64,000 nt of DNA from Zingiber officinale. Its lineage: Eukaryota; Streptophyta; Magnoliopsida; Zingiberales; Zingiberaceae. Below are positions 1 through 11,397 of the stretch, piece by piece (position 1 is the stretch's first letter; each line of letters begins with the position of its first letter). The DNA lies in NCBI RefSeq assembly GCF_018446385.1, contig NC_055992.1:19748877-19812876 (forward strand), read 5' to 3'. The notes below the pieces were generated by a model. That model did no database searches. It was not told where the DNA came from and saw only the letters and a list, made by a program, of their open reading frames with translations. A program made the position numbers and the translations under genes.

Positions 1-471
1 CTTAGGGGTAGTGCCCTTAAAGAATTAAAATTACAATGAAAATAATAACAAATTAAGTTATATAATTAATTGTGTTAAATCAGGTAAGAGAGTTCGGCTC
101 TGTGTTCTGAAGGAGTTGTGTGATGTATCAAACTAAGTTAAGAATGAAATAAATACAACTCAAGTATCATTAAATTTCAACTCTATACTTTATAAGAGTG
201 TGTAACTATGTATGTCAAAAAAGAATTCAATAAATTCTCATAATCATATAGCATTGGCTCCTTGCTAAAAAAGGATTCTCGATTTTTTGTGTGTTACTAA
301 GTTTAGCCATACTGCATGAGATACTTTACTCACTAAGTGGATTGTGGATCGTTTATCCTATTTTTATATGAGGTACATTTCAGGTGAATTATAGGTCATT
401 TAGTCTATACATATATGTATATATGTATACATATGATGTATTTTATTACGAATGAATTGTGAGTCATTCAC

Positions 472-476
<5 letters not shown>

Positions 477-502
<26 letters not shown>
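477..502. repeat. (TA)n microsatellite
   Basis: An uninterrupted run of TA dinucleotides, 26 bp long, lies in AT-rich DNA. No gene is recognised in 1-917. The surrounding sequence is AT-rich and has only short chance reading frames. Confidence 0.9.
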
Positions 503-917
503 AAAAGTGGATTGAGGGTTTTTTTGCCCTTATTTTACATTTATATACGATATGCTCATATCAAATGCATTGTAAATCATTCATTTTTTACATATATGAC
601 ACATCTTTTGATGGGCAAATTGTGGGTCTTTTACTCAATAATTATGTTGATTCTCAAATAAAGTAACATTTTAATTTGTGTAATGTTCTTATGTTAAAAA
701 GAGAAGATAAATAAAATTGTTGAAATTAATAGAGAAGTTAATGAAAGAAGAATAACTAGAAAAGAGTAATAAATAAATGATGTTTAAGAACATGAAAACA
801 AAAGCTATAAATTATGTTGTTGCCTTCTATAATTAGTTCTCATCTCCATTTTGCTATGTGCTCACCCCCTTTATTCCTTTGACCTCTAAAATTGTAGATT
901 TTCGGCGATCTTTGTGG

Positions 918-1233
918 TTGGACAATATTACAGGATGATATTGCTCAAAGATGCTCAACAATAATATTGAAGATAGTTTCTATCAGAGTTCTTTCGATTT
1001 ATTTTCTTCTATTTTTATTGTAGGGATTGTTACTCATATGCATTTTGATATTTCAATACTTTAGTGCATTTGTTTATTTCTCAACATGAGTTTAGCTTTA
1101 TCAATCATCATAAATTTAGTAGCGTCAAAATTTTGAGTTGGACGGACAATATTATAGGATGATATTGCTCAAAGATGCTCAGTATTGATGCTATCAGAGT
1201 TCATTCAATTTATTTTCTTCTATATTCCGTCAA
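918..1233. repeat. Imperfect direct duplication of about 100 bp
   Basis: Positions 918-1018 and 1142-1233 are near copies that share GATATTGCTCAAAGATGCTC, TATCAGAGTT and TTATTTTCTTCTAT. About 120 bp separates them. The second copy runs directly into the SINE-like segment that follows. The origin is unknown: it could be a local duplication or fragments of one transposon. Confidence 0.7.
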
Positions 1234-1390
1234 TCCGTCCAGGGTCAAAACGGAAAAAGTAAATCACGGACGGCTACTAGCTTTTGGAATAGTGACTAAC
1301 ACATAAAGGAGGCATTTATCTCGACTTTGCCGAGATTCAAACCTAAGAGTTCATGGTGATAACACCTCATACGTTAACTAGAACCATTTG
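1225..1390 (-). mobile_element. Probable tRNA-derived SINE
   Basis: Read on the - strand, the segment begins near 1388 with a tRNA-like head. An A-box-like stretch (TGGTTCTAGTTAACG) lies at about 1372-1387 and a B-box-like GGTTTGAATC at 1334-1343, roughly tRNA spacing. An unrelated body of about 100 bp follows and ends near 1230 with GACGGATTGACGG. This box order and spacing is typical of plant tRNA-derived SINEs with internal RNA polymerase III promoters. The B box has T where the consensus GGTTCGA has C, consistent with CpG decay. The 3' tail and target duplication were not identified, so the ends are approximate. Confidence 0.5.
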
Positions 1391-2372
1391 AGGGGACAAA
1401 ATTATTAAGTATTCATGGTTGTATAGCATGATGCACCTTAGGGATATTGCTTGTAATTTTGATATTATAATGGATATTATCTGAATAGACAAGCTATCCC
1501 TTATATACAGATGAAAGCCTTTGGATTGTGACATTCAGTGCTTCGAACGTTTCAAGGATTGGAGGAAAACCTTTTCACTTTTCCATTTGCTTTGTATGAA
1601 TTTTGGAGAATATTTCAATTAGAGTTTGTGGTGCGAACAATCATCTCAAATGTGGCTTCATCTAGACCTTGATAGATAAGAAAAATGCCCTTCTTATCCT
1701 TCTTCCTACAGTTTCCTATGAAATTTTGTCATCTTGAGGCCCCTCATAACACTTTATTGAAAATATGCCAATAACAATCATTCAAACTCTGGTAACACTT
1801 TATTAAAAATAAGATGCAACAAAAAGTAATGGACACTGAGAATTAGTCTAAAGAAGAATACTATTATTCAAGTATCTCTGAACATACTCTCTGGTACTCT
1901 CTACTTTACTACATCAGAGTTACACCCAACAATTGTATAAAGTTACATCTTCATTTTCCTAAAAAGTTTCACTCATGTCCTTCTCAAAATTAAGTTAATC
2001 TAGAGATGAATTGTTCAAATTAGCAAGAGGTGTTTGGTAGTGGAAGCCTGAAAATCTTTTGTTTCAGAAGATAGATCAATTATTCCTGTACCAACTCGCA
2101 ATCGACCTATCCTCGCTCGACATCTATTTCTTTCCAGCTATATGGTCCACAAGTAAACAATCCATTTCTTTGCGGCAGGGCCACAGCTAGCGATTTGGCT
2201 TCAAAGATGGTGTAGGGATGTTACCAGTGCATGGCTTGATCAGTGGGTTACCTGATAATGTCCCATCCTTGCCTACCAATAGGGCCAAGAATAGAATATA
2301 TGATGCTTAGTTTCACCAGCAGGCTCGCATATAGTAAATACAAACTGTTATCTAATGCCAAACCTCTCCCCC

Positions 2373-2394
2373 TTTTTTTTTTTTTTTTTTTTTT
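2373..2394. repeat. Poly(T) tract
   Basis: 22 consecutive T residues. On the - strand this is a poly(A) run and could be the tail of a retroposed sequence, but nothing recognisable is attached to it. Confidence 0.7.
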
Positions 2395-2439
2395 ATATTC
2401 CTTGTCCTGGATGTAGACGGTCTTTCCTCCTGATTCGCC

Positions 2440-2660
2440 TAACGGATAAGGCATACTTCAGTTCAGTTGCTGAGCTCCCTAACTCGTCTATCTCCCAAGT
2501 TCCAAGACTCGGTAGTTTCCTAAGTTCCATGATTCAACAAGATTTATGACTCGACCGTCTCCAAAACACCTTGACTCTGCATTTTCTCAAGCTTCCTAAT
2601 TGGCTATCTCCCGAGTTGCTTAACCAGACTATCTCTCAAGAACCCTGACTCAGCCCAAGT
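2440..2660. repeat. Degenerate CT-rich tandem-like repeat
   Basis: Phrases built on GACTCG, CTATCTCCC, AAGTTCC and CTAACTCG recur at loose spacing, for example TATCTCCCAAGTTCC and later TATCTCCCGAGTTGC. No coding potential is seen. It may be a worn LTR or satellite fragment. Confidence 0.3.
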
Positions 2661-3254
2661 GCTCGTGCAATTCGACGTTTAAAGTTTATATATATTTTTA
2701 TAATTTTTGTATTTGTCTGTCCAAACGGTCATAAGAAAGTAGTGAATGGGGGGAGCCTAAGGGGGTCACATGGGGAGCTCGGGCATCAAAGGCGAGCTTG
2801 TACCAAGGCGAGTGTTTTTAGTTTTGATCATTTATAGTTATACCACCAGCCTTCTTAGATATACTATAAATTAATAGGCCTTTACAGACGAGTTTGTACT
2901 CGGATAATAGATCTGTATGATAGGAGCATGATTCTAATTTATTGGGGTTCATTACATTACGCACTATTTGAGAAGAGGTGAGAAAAATAAGATGGGAAGG
3001 TTAAAAAAGGGGGAAATTTTGAAATCCTATTTGGGAGGAAGTAAGTTGTAGACTTTCCTTACCTATAAAATATAAGAATTTTTATTTGGAGTACAAGGAA
3101 GGGTAAAAGAAAGTAAAAAAAAAAGTGTTTCAATTTTATTCTTATTTTATTACATTAATTCTAAAAGTCATTATTTTAGATATTATTTGAGTCATAACGA
3201 AAAACACTTGCACGGCTCAACTTACACTGCTCGACTCGCACCGTCCGATGCTCG

Positions 3255-3405
3255 CACTCCGTTAATGTCGATGTTGACTTTGATGTCGATTTCGATAATG
3301 ACACCGACACTAATGTCGACTTTGACACTGACACCGGCTTCGATGCCGACACCAACTTCGACGCTGACACCAACTTCAACGTCAACGTTAACTTTAACAA
3401 ATGAG
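3255..3405. repeat. Degenerate hexanucleotide repeat (GTCGAN-like)
   Basis: The sequence repeats a 6-bp pattern around ATGTCG/TTGACT/ACACCG. On the - strand one frame reads as alternating valine and charged residues, and the + strand reads as Thr/Ser/Pro-rich. Both follow from the period and are not evidence of a gene. Confidence 0.7.
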
Positions 3406-3589
3406 TTACAATTATTTGAATACGTAAGTCTTAACCAATAAATGTATGCAAGATGCACTAGGTTCTTGAACATGTAAGTCTTTAATAAAAGTAAGTGTAA
3501 TTTTGTAACTTTATAAATTTAACCTTTATTATCCTCACTTTCCTCCCAAACACATGTTATGTTAATAAACCTTTTCTCTAGGGATGTAA

Positions 3590-4200
3590 ATGAACCAAGC
3601 ATTTGTAAACAAGTTTGGTGTTCGGCTTAATAAGAGCTTGTTTATGTTCATTCAATATACATAAAATTAATTAAATAAATAAGCTTGAACAACTCGTTAA
3701 ACTAAACAACCAAGCTTGAACACATGTGTTCAACTCGTTAACGTTCATGAACAAGGTTCGTGAACAACATTCGTGAATAATGTTCGCGAATAACGTTCAT
3801 GAATAATGTTCACGAACCATATTTATTAATAAAACCCTTTTCAATATGCTAAATAAATTATAAAATAAAATAAATCAATAAGTTTAAATTATCAAGTTTA
3901 ATAACCAATCAAACAACTAAAGTTTTTAAACAATCAAGCAAATTTAAATTGAGAGCTCGATAATATCTAAACGAACTAAACTTGAATCAAGATCAAGCTA
4001 AGGTTGAATTGAGAACTTGATAACATCTAAATAAGCTAATTTTAAGCTAAGCTTCAAACAAATTCAAACTCATAAAAAATAAACCAAGTCAAGCTTGAAC
4101 AATCATTTTAAAAGTTTGGTTCATTTTAAACTCGACTCAGCTCAGTTTAGCTCAGCTCGATTATCTTATTAAACAAACTCGAATATCCCAAAGCTCGCCG
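3590..4200. repeat. Region of short palindromic and TCG-rich repeats
   Basis: Between about 3735 and 3822 the units GTTCATGAAC, GTTCGTGAA, GTTCGCGAA and GTTCACGAA repeat every 14-15 bp, each nearly self-complementary. The flanks repeat AAGCTTGAAC and AACTCGTTAA, and 4125-4200 is rich in AGCTCAGCTCG-type words. Such tracts are common in plant intergenic DNA. No coding function is visible. Confidence 0.6.
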
Positions 4201-4450
4201 ATTCCTGTACAACTCTACTTTTCTCCCTCCTAAGGAGAATATAAATCCTTTACTTCTCCTCCCTTTTCCTCCTTTCTCCTTTTGTTAATAAACCTAAACT
4301 CACTTCATCCAAACAAAGGATGAATAAGTTCTTTTCACTTAGAAAACCATTCGGTACTTTAATTTATCTTCCTTGCACAAGCCTTACATTATCACCTTTC
4401 ATAACACACAGATTATAAATTAATAGGCGTACGTTCACAGCTCACGCACC

Positions 4451-4627
4451 GCCACCCTCGTAAGTCTCCGATCTTCTTCCTCCTCTGATGCCTCACATGC
4501 CTTTCGCAATAAAGTCTCCCCTTCCGATGGCATCAGTCCGCCACCCTCGTAAGTGTCCGATCTTCTTCCTCCTCTGATGCCTCACATGCCTTTCGCAATA
4601 AAGTCTCCCCTTCCGATGGAATCAGTG
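4451..4627. repeat. 89-bp tandem duplication, two copies
   Basis: Copies start at 4451 and 4540, both with GCCACCCTCGTAAGT. They differ at only a few positions, such as AAGTCTCC versus AAGTGTCC. The high identity implies a recent local duplication. Confidence 0.92.
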
Positions 4628-6844
4628 TTTGCCGTAATCTAAGTTACAAGGTCAGCTGTTGGCTGCTAATGCCGAGGAGACAGATGTTAGCATTTCATAA
4701 AATAATATTATTGCTTTAATTACATTAGTTAGGCCTTCCTTAATTGTTCGACAACAATAAGAGAGATCTGGAGTGGGCGTGCTATTCTAGTTGGAGGTGG
4801 ATAGAGTTTAATTTCATATTATTTTTTTCAACAAAGTTTTAACAAAAACAAAAGACAGAGAGAGAAAGGTAGATGATGTATGAATCTTGTGAATCTAGCT
4901 GACATTAGAAGCGACAGTGGCAGCTAAGCATCTAACAATCTGAGGCGATGACCTCGTGCCCACTGTTACCTCTCACCACCTCACTTGAATTATGCATCTG
5001 TTGCTATCATAATTTGCTCACATGTTTCTCTCTCGATCTCTCAATTTATTGAGTTCTTAGAACCACATATATAGTCTGTCAAATTATTATTCGGATATTC
5101 ACAATTTAATTTTTAATTATGATATATTTGTAAAGATTTTTTATTTTTTCTTCCAATGAAACACACAATTATAAAATTTTAGGATTTTAGACAATCTAAA
5201 CGTTCAATGATTTTTGTGAGATTAGACCGATAGCCTAAGATTTAATATTATTATTTTTTTTTGAGTTCTTAAAATAAATGTTAGACTTTATTCATAATTT
5301 TCCAAAGAGTATCATTTAAAAGAATAAAAAAGTATTTATGATGAGAATTCGATACTAAGTTGGACTTAATCGATTAGCAAGAAACTCAACTCGATTAGAT
5401 TTAAAAAAAAAAAAACTTTAGGGAGTGGTTTTGGCGCTACTTCTTTTTGGACCTAAGTAAAGCAATTGGGCCTCAGCCCGTAAATTGGCAGCGCGCTGTC
5501 TTCTGAATATGCAAGAGCTACATGGGAATTTGGTCACTGATGGGGCAAGGCAATACTTTTTTGCTGCGAGTAATTTACTTGATAACCATGTAAAATCTAA
5601 GTATGTAAAATCTAATTTGATATTGACCTTGAGGATTGAGCAGATCAAACTAAGACAATGGAGATAGTTGCAAGAACAACTAAAGACAACCGAGTGACTA
5701 GATCTCATATCAAGACAACACACAAGAGCAAAACAAAACCAAAAAGTGGACTAGCTAATAAGCAATCGATCAGCTTGTCTGTTGCATTATTAGTTAGGGC
5801 ATGCTTATGAGCTTGAGTTTGACCACATTGATATAGCTAAGAAGAACAAGATTATTAGCAAGTGTAGTAATTTTAACTTCATAGATCAACTTGTGTTATG
5901 AAAATTATAAAATTAAATTGTCATATGAATTGTCTATTTTTGACATTTTTAGATGTCTTGAAAATGTAATTTTAATGTGTAAATCTTGCCCATAAGTTGG
6001 TCGATAAATTATAATCTATGGTATTTCTTTTTGAAAGGACAAAAAAAGTAAATATAGCTAGCCACAGATATCTTAAAAAATAGATCTGAGATAATTTTTC
6101 AATGAAAAGAAATATCAATTATTTTTTTGATAAATCCAAAAGTGCTTATATTAACAAAATGCACAAAATTTTACAGCATCACTGAAAAATCAAAGTATAG
6201 AACATTTAAAATCTCAAACCCATTTAAATTTCGTGGTCCACAAGGAATAAAAGATGAGTCCTAGAAGGCTTATCCAAGTGAACTATTTTTTGCCATTGTC
6301 ACATCCTAAAAGCAAGCTTTCTTTTATAATTCATCTTTATTTGAACTCTTTTTTTGTTTTAGTTTGCTAATCATTAAGAGAAACGTCGAGATTCAAGAGG
6401 AATATTTCACCTTTTTATTTATTAAAATATTTTTTTTATTTTTAATTTTGTCATTTGTTGATTCTTTATAGTCTTCATTGCCTTCATTCTTTACTAGAAA
6501 TATTTTTTATTTTTTGTGACGTTTATTTTTGTCATTTTTACATTGATTTATACATTATTAATTGATAATTTATTAAACCAAGCATTAATTTTTCTAAATA
6601 TTTAAATCACTTAATTTACTTTTTAAATTATCAAATATGCGATAAGTAATCTTAAAAATTTAGTACATGATTTAATAATTTAAAAAAAAAAAGTAAAGAA
6701 TCCAAGTGGACGCCCCCTTTTTTCTACCGTTTCACATCCTAAAAGCTAAGTTTATTGTCTCGTTTGAGTTCTTGTTTGCTTGTCTAATTTATTCTATCAT
6801 GAATAAATAAATAAATAAATAAGAAAAACTTTAGGCACAAAGTC
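4628..6844. other. AT-rich intergenic DNA, nothing recognised
   Basis: No open reading frame with a known domain, no RNA gene and no clear transposon end was seen here. A short (AAAT)n run lies near 6800-6822, just before the fold-back element. Confidence 0.5.
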
Positions 6845-7351
6845 AAGGGAAAATTTTTAAAATAGACATAAACAATAAAATTATTAAAAAATAGATAAAA
6901 TTAAAACTGTTTATAAATCTAGGTGAGAGGACTTCATATCCGGGATTTAAATTCCGGTCCGGGATTTAAATCTCGGATATGAATGAATTATCGGGATTTA
7001 AATCTCGGTAATTATTTTTAATTTTTTTTACAAATGATTTCTTTTTTTCATTTGTTTAAGTTTTATTTTTTTAAAAAAAAATTATGTTTCATTTCTAAAG
7101 TAGAAATGAAACATAATTTTTTTAAAAAAAATTAAAACTTAAACAAATGAAAAAAAGAAATCATTTATAAAAAAAATTAAAAATAATTACCGAGATTTAA
7201 ATCCCGATAATTCATTCATATTCAGGATTTAAATCCTGAAATAGATTTAAATCTTGGATATGAAGTCTTCTCACTTATATTTGTAAAATATTTTAATTTT
7301 ATCTATTTTTTTAATAATTTTACTGTATATATCTATTTTAAAAATTTTCCC
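6845..7351. mobile_element. Fold-back MITE (inverted-repeat element)
   Basis: The segment is almost one continuous inverted repeat centred at 7099. The left arm starts GGGAAAATTTTT at 6847 and the right arm ends AAAAATTTTCCC at 7351. The arms include matching ATTTAAATC-rich blocks (GGGATTTAAATCTCGG) and meet at ATTTCTA-AAG-TAGAAAT. It is flanked by CAAAGTC at 6838-6844 and 7352-7358, a candidate 7-bp target-site duplication. There is no open reading frame. A non-autonomous DNA transposon with very long terminal inverted repeats (Mutator- or hAT-like) fits best. As RNA it would form a stem of about 250 bp. Confidence 0.8.
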
Positions 7352-8300
7352 CAAAGTCGACGCCTTTATTACTCTTTACCGCCCCCAAAGCAATTAGCTG
7401 CCTCGTCTCGTCGTCGTGTGCGTAAAGAGGGGCGGGGACCACCCGACGCCATCGATTCCAACCGCCAAGGGCAGGGACAGCGTCGGTGGGACCCAGCGAT
7501 CTTCTGGCCAGCCTGGAAAGAGATTCTGGATAAGGACGACGATTAGCATGTTACGTTGTACACTCACTCAAGATTTGACTTCCTACAGCCATGCTGGCAT
7601 TAACCTCTCTCTGATTATCTCGAGCCTTCTTATGTATGTGTGGATAAGAAGGCCACACATGACACATCCCCTATAATTATTTATTTATTTATTTCTCTTT
7701 TTTTTTAAATAATTGCGACGTCAAATTTATCGACAAACACACGATTTCTATCCAAAGTTCATGCTAATCGAAATTCCATAAAACAACCGGTTCACTGTCC
7801 GCGAACCAATTTCCGCATCTGGATGGCTCCCTCCCATTCAAATGATCATAGATGCCTCGATCGTTTATTAATCGAGATGGGCTAATAAGCACGTTCACGA
7901 GCAGTTTTCAAAATAATTTATCGTGAAATAGCAATTTTTAAATGAATAATATAGACGCTAATTTTTTTTTTTTTTTTTTGCGGGTTCGGTGTGTCGCGAC
8001 GTGTTAGTGCGTCTGATGAACGAACCGAACGCTAAAATTTAAGCGAGATGCTTTAATCAATGATAGCGATAAAGAGATAATATTATCCGCTAATGACTGA
8101 TTTAATTAATCCCGTCATCAACGTCGACCCTTCGAGAAAGGGGAACCGACTGCGGCTTAAAATATCCATCACAAAACAGGAAAGCAACGTTACCGGCCAA
8201 TGTCTGGCGTTCCCGCCCGGAGTTTCTAGCAGCGGATTCGTGGCCTGTCACGTCAATCGCGGGTGGTCCTGCTTCTGATCCACCGAGGACGGTTCGTGGG
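7352..8300. other. Upstream region of the aquaporin gene, no gene seen
   Basis: A GC-rich patch at 7400-7540, a poly(T) run near 7962-7979 and a second GC-rich patch at 8110-8360 are visible. No reading frame resembles a known protein. Confidence 0.4.
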
Positions 8301-8317
8301 GCCCCAGCCGACCAGGA

Positions 8318-8323
8318 CACGTG
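8318..8323. promoter_or_regulatory. G-box (CACGTG) upstream of the TIP gene
   Basis: ACACGTGC around 8317-8324 matches the G-box/ABRE core bound by plant bZIP and bHLH factors. It lies about 620 bp before the start codon. Aquaporin genes are often abscisic-acid or drought responsive, but the motif is short and could be chance. Confidence 0.3.
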
Positions 8324-8857
8324 CTGCTCGGCCATCTCTCTGGCGGAGGATGCTGAGCTGTGCCGGACGGGAAAATTTGAGTGGACCAGATCACATGAAG
8401 CACAATCCATAGATTAATGTCCACTTTATCCGCACAAAAAATGTGACAATTTTAATTTTTTTTTCAATTTTTCATTGAAGCACACCTAGTTTTAAAGCAG
8501 CAAAAAAATTTAAAGAGCATTTTTTTCATTTAGATACCTAAAATATTTTTAATGCTGTAAATATTATTTTTCTTGATTTTTAAGGATCTAAATGTTAAAA
8601 GCTTAATCAAATCAGTGTAACCATGAAATGTAAAAAAAATATATCAATTTTTCTATTTAACCGTATTATTATATAGATATAAATCTGACGTGTAGCTGAA
8701 TCAGATTAATGACAATTCCATATTAAAAAAAATATATAAACATTTTTTTAAGAATTACCCAAAGTAACTACACTAATTTAAAAGATTTTCCAACTTTAAA
8801 GAAAACTCATTTTGCCGGCTACCGGCTATTCCGGTCACCCGTGATCGACCTTGGCGT

Positions 8858-8864
8858 TATTTAA
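8858..8864 (+). promoter_or_regulatory. TATA-like box of the TIP gene
   Basis: TATTTAA lies 88 bp before the ATG in otherwise GC-richer sequence. A transcription start near 8890 would give a 5' leader of about 55 nt. This is inferred from position and sequence only. Confidence 0.45.
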
Positions 8865-8945
8865 GGTGCGGGTGCTTCTTCTGTCTCCTTCGCTCACAGG
8901 AAGCGAATTGTAGTCGCTTTGACTTTTGGGAGAGAGAAAGAAAGA

Positions 8946-9785
8946 ATGCCGATCTCCAGAATCGCGATCGGAACTACGGAGGAGGTGACCCATCCGACTA
9001 CACTCAAGGCGGCGATCGCCGAGTTCATATCCACCCTCATCTTCGTCTTCGCCGGCCAAGGCTCCGGCATAGCCTTCAGTACGTAGTACTAGTAGAAATA
9101 TTGGTGATTGCGATTACCCTTTTGATGTCACATCGACTAATTTGAGCACGCATAATTATTTGGTTCAGACAAATTGACGAGCAATGGAGCAGCGACGCCG
9201 GCAGGGCTGGTGGCGGCGTCTATTGCGCACGGGTTTGCGCTATTTGTGGCGGTGGCAGTGGGGGCAAACATCTCCGGCGGGCACGTGAACCCGGCGGTGA
9301 CGTTCGGGGCGTTCGTGGGCGGCAACATCACGCTGTTTCGGGCGATCTGGTATTGGATCGCGCAGCTGCTGGGGTCGACGGTGGCGTGCTTGCTGCTGCA
9401 ATTCACCACCAGCATGGCCACCGGGACCTTCGGGTTGACGTCGGGGGTCGGCGTGTGGCAGGCGGTGGTGCTAGAGATCGTGATGACGTTCGGGCTGGTG
9501 TACACGGTGTACGCGACGGCGGTGGACCCCAAGAAGGGCACCCTGGGCACCATCGCGCCAATCGCCATCGGCTTCATCGTGGGGGCCAACATCCTGGTCG
9601 GCGGAGCCTTCGACGGCGCGTCCATGAACCCGGCCATCGCCTTCGGGCCGGCGCTCGTCAGCTGGAATTGGACCCACCACTGGATCTACTGGGTGGGCCC
9701 GCTTATCGGCGGCGGCATCGCCGGCGTCGTCTACGAGATCTTCTTCATCAGCCACACGCACGAGCCGCTCGCCTCCGACTACTAA
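8946..9785 (+). CDS. TIP1: Tonoplast intrinsic protein, TIP1 (gamma-TIP) class aquaporin
   Basis: A channel for water and small neutral solutes in the vacuolar membrane. Exon 1 is 8946-9078, a 90-bp GT-AG intron is 9079-9168, and exon 2 is 9169-9785. The splice falls inside an Asn codon and gives 249 residues, the usual TIP length. Six membrane helices are expected. The two half-helix motifs are GGHVNPA (N85) and SMNPA (N198). By family alignment the selectivity filter is His65, Ile186, Ala195 and Ile201. TIP1 proteins usually have Val at the last place, so this is a conservative change. The start MPISRIAIG and the end ASDY suit the family. Codon use is strongly GC-rich at third positions, as in many monocot genes. 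The 3' UTR lies after 9785; its end is not determined. TIP1;1 and TIP1;2 cannot be told apart here. Confidence 0.96.
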
Positions 9786-10168
9786 GCCACCCGAAATCCT
9801 ACAGGACGCGCGGCCACTCGTTACGTCGTCGGCGTAGATGTCTTCTCGATTCCAAAAAAAAGAAAAAAAAAAGTTGGTCCTGCTTAATTTCTTTGCTTGA
9901 TTTCGCTGTGTCGATGGATGACCTTAATTTCGCCTTTCGGTCGATCACTCTCGAATGTACGTTGTCGTGTAAAGTCCTGCGTGCATGTTCATGTTGGTGG
10001 TTCCCTGTTCTTCCTTCTCAATCCATTTTTAATTATTCTGCATCCTTCTTGATTGATTCATTACGATCTAAGTAATTTGAGAATTTAAAACCCACCCTAC
10101 AATTAAAGAAATTATAGCAAATTTCCTTTTTAGATAGGGGACCGAACTAATTCGAAAAGGGCAAATAT

Positions 10169-10240
10169 ATCACGTGGAGGACCAATGATTTCGAACATGA
10201 TGAATGATTTGAAGGCGGAATTGCATCACGTGGAGGACCA
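10169..10240. repeat. Pair of 16-bp direct repeats containing CACGTG
   Basis: ATCACGTGGAGGACCA occurs at 10169-10184 and again at 10225-10240. Both copies carry a G-box core. They lie about 400 bp downstream of the aquaporin stop codon. The function is unknown. Confidence 0.7.
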
Positions 10241-11397
10241 GCTCAATTATGAGAATTAGAATGGAAAATTAAGAGCCTTTTAAATTATGTAAAATGTCAA
10301 AAGAATATTTTTTTAAAAAAAATAAAAGAGCATCTCATAATATTTTATCCCAGGGATATTCTTTTATCCCTTTACTATTCGATAGCTACTGCAGCATATA
10401 ATAGTTATTGAGTAGATATTATAATATAAAATTTTAATTATAATTAAAATTATTATATAAAAATAATAAGAATTATTTTAAAATAATTAAAATTAAATTT
10501 TAATTTTTAAAATTTTGAATTCTAAATTTTAAACAATAGTATATTAAAAATATGTTTTACCAACTTAATTAAAATTATTTAAATTTTATTAAAATTATTT
10601 TAAAATAATTATAATAGCTATTCGACAGCTACTTACACTATCATATCATCTACTTAGTAATTATTATAATAATATTGTATCATCTATTTCATAGTTGTTA
10701 TAATATTATATCAACTATGATATATTTGTAATAATTAATTGCAGCTACATATTATTAAAAGTATATAAAAATAATGTAATATCTATAAATTAAAAAAAAT
10801 TGACAATCTTAATTAGTCTCATTAGTTATTTCTGAAAATGATGAATCTAATCCCACATAAGTTTGCCACCGATGATCAAATTAAATCGGAAAGTGCACAC
10901 AGTTAGCTCAAAAGCTCAGCATCCTTTGATTACGTTTTTTATTTGGAGGAAAAATTTCTACAAATATATCATAGTTAAGATTTGAACTATAAATATCTGA
11001 ATGACAACCTAGATATCTTATTATGATGCTATGATCAATATTTACAAACTAGTTGTTATACAATGAAGTAAATAATTGAAGTTGCTATAATGACACTAAC
11101 TCCGAAAGTAAAGATATTTAGTTTTAAGATAAAGCATCGTATAAGTTGCTTTTTAAATTTATTTTTATTTATTGGGAAAAATTATATTTTGACGATTTAT
11201 ATATTCTAGAATACCCTTTTAATTTTTGACCACGTTAAATTTATCTACACAACTAAAATGTGAATAAAATCAGGGCATCTTCAATGGTTGGTGGTGGGGC
11301 AGCAAGTATTAATATTGTTTGTTTGTTTCCATCATAACGATGGAGGGTGAGGGAAGGAGAGTGAACGGACTAGAAAAAAAAAGGAACTTCCTTTTGG
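10241..11397. other. AT-rich intergenic DNA, nothing recognised
   Basis: The stretch around 10330-10780 is extremely AT-rich, with repeated TTATAATAA/AAATTATTT words and possible short inverted repeats around AGCTACTGCAGC, but no clear element end. No gene is supported. Confidence 0.4.

Noticed and set aside
3176..3473. Short frames of alternating Val-x or Thr/Ser repeats
   Set aside because: They arise from a 6-bp repeat read in different frames and strands, with no promoter or domain evidence.
4440..4627. CRISPR-like direct repeats
   Set aside because: There are only two copies, head to tail with no spacers, in a eukaryotic genome; it is a simple tandem duplication.
9137..9637. Long - strand frame opposite the aquaporin gene
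   Set aside because: Composition mirrors the GC-rich sense codons, there is no known domain, and the frame covers only part of the exon.
9353..10075. Long Arg/Gly-rich frame overlapping the aquaporin exon on the + strand
   Set aside because: It is the shadow of a very GC-rich coding exon in another frame. The TIP frame has full family identity and correct splicing.
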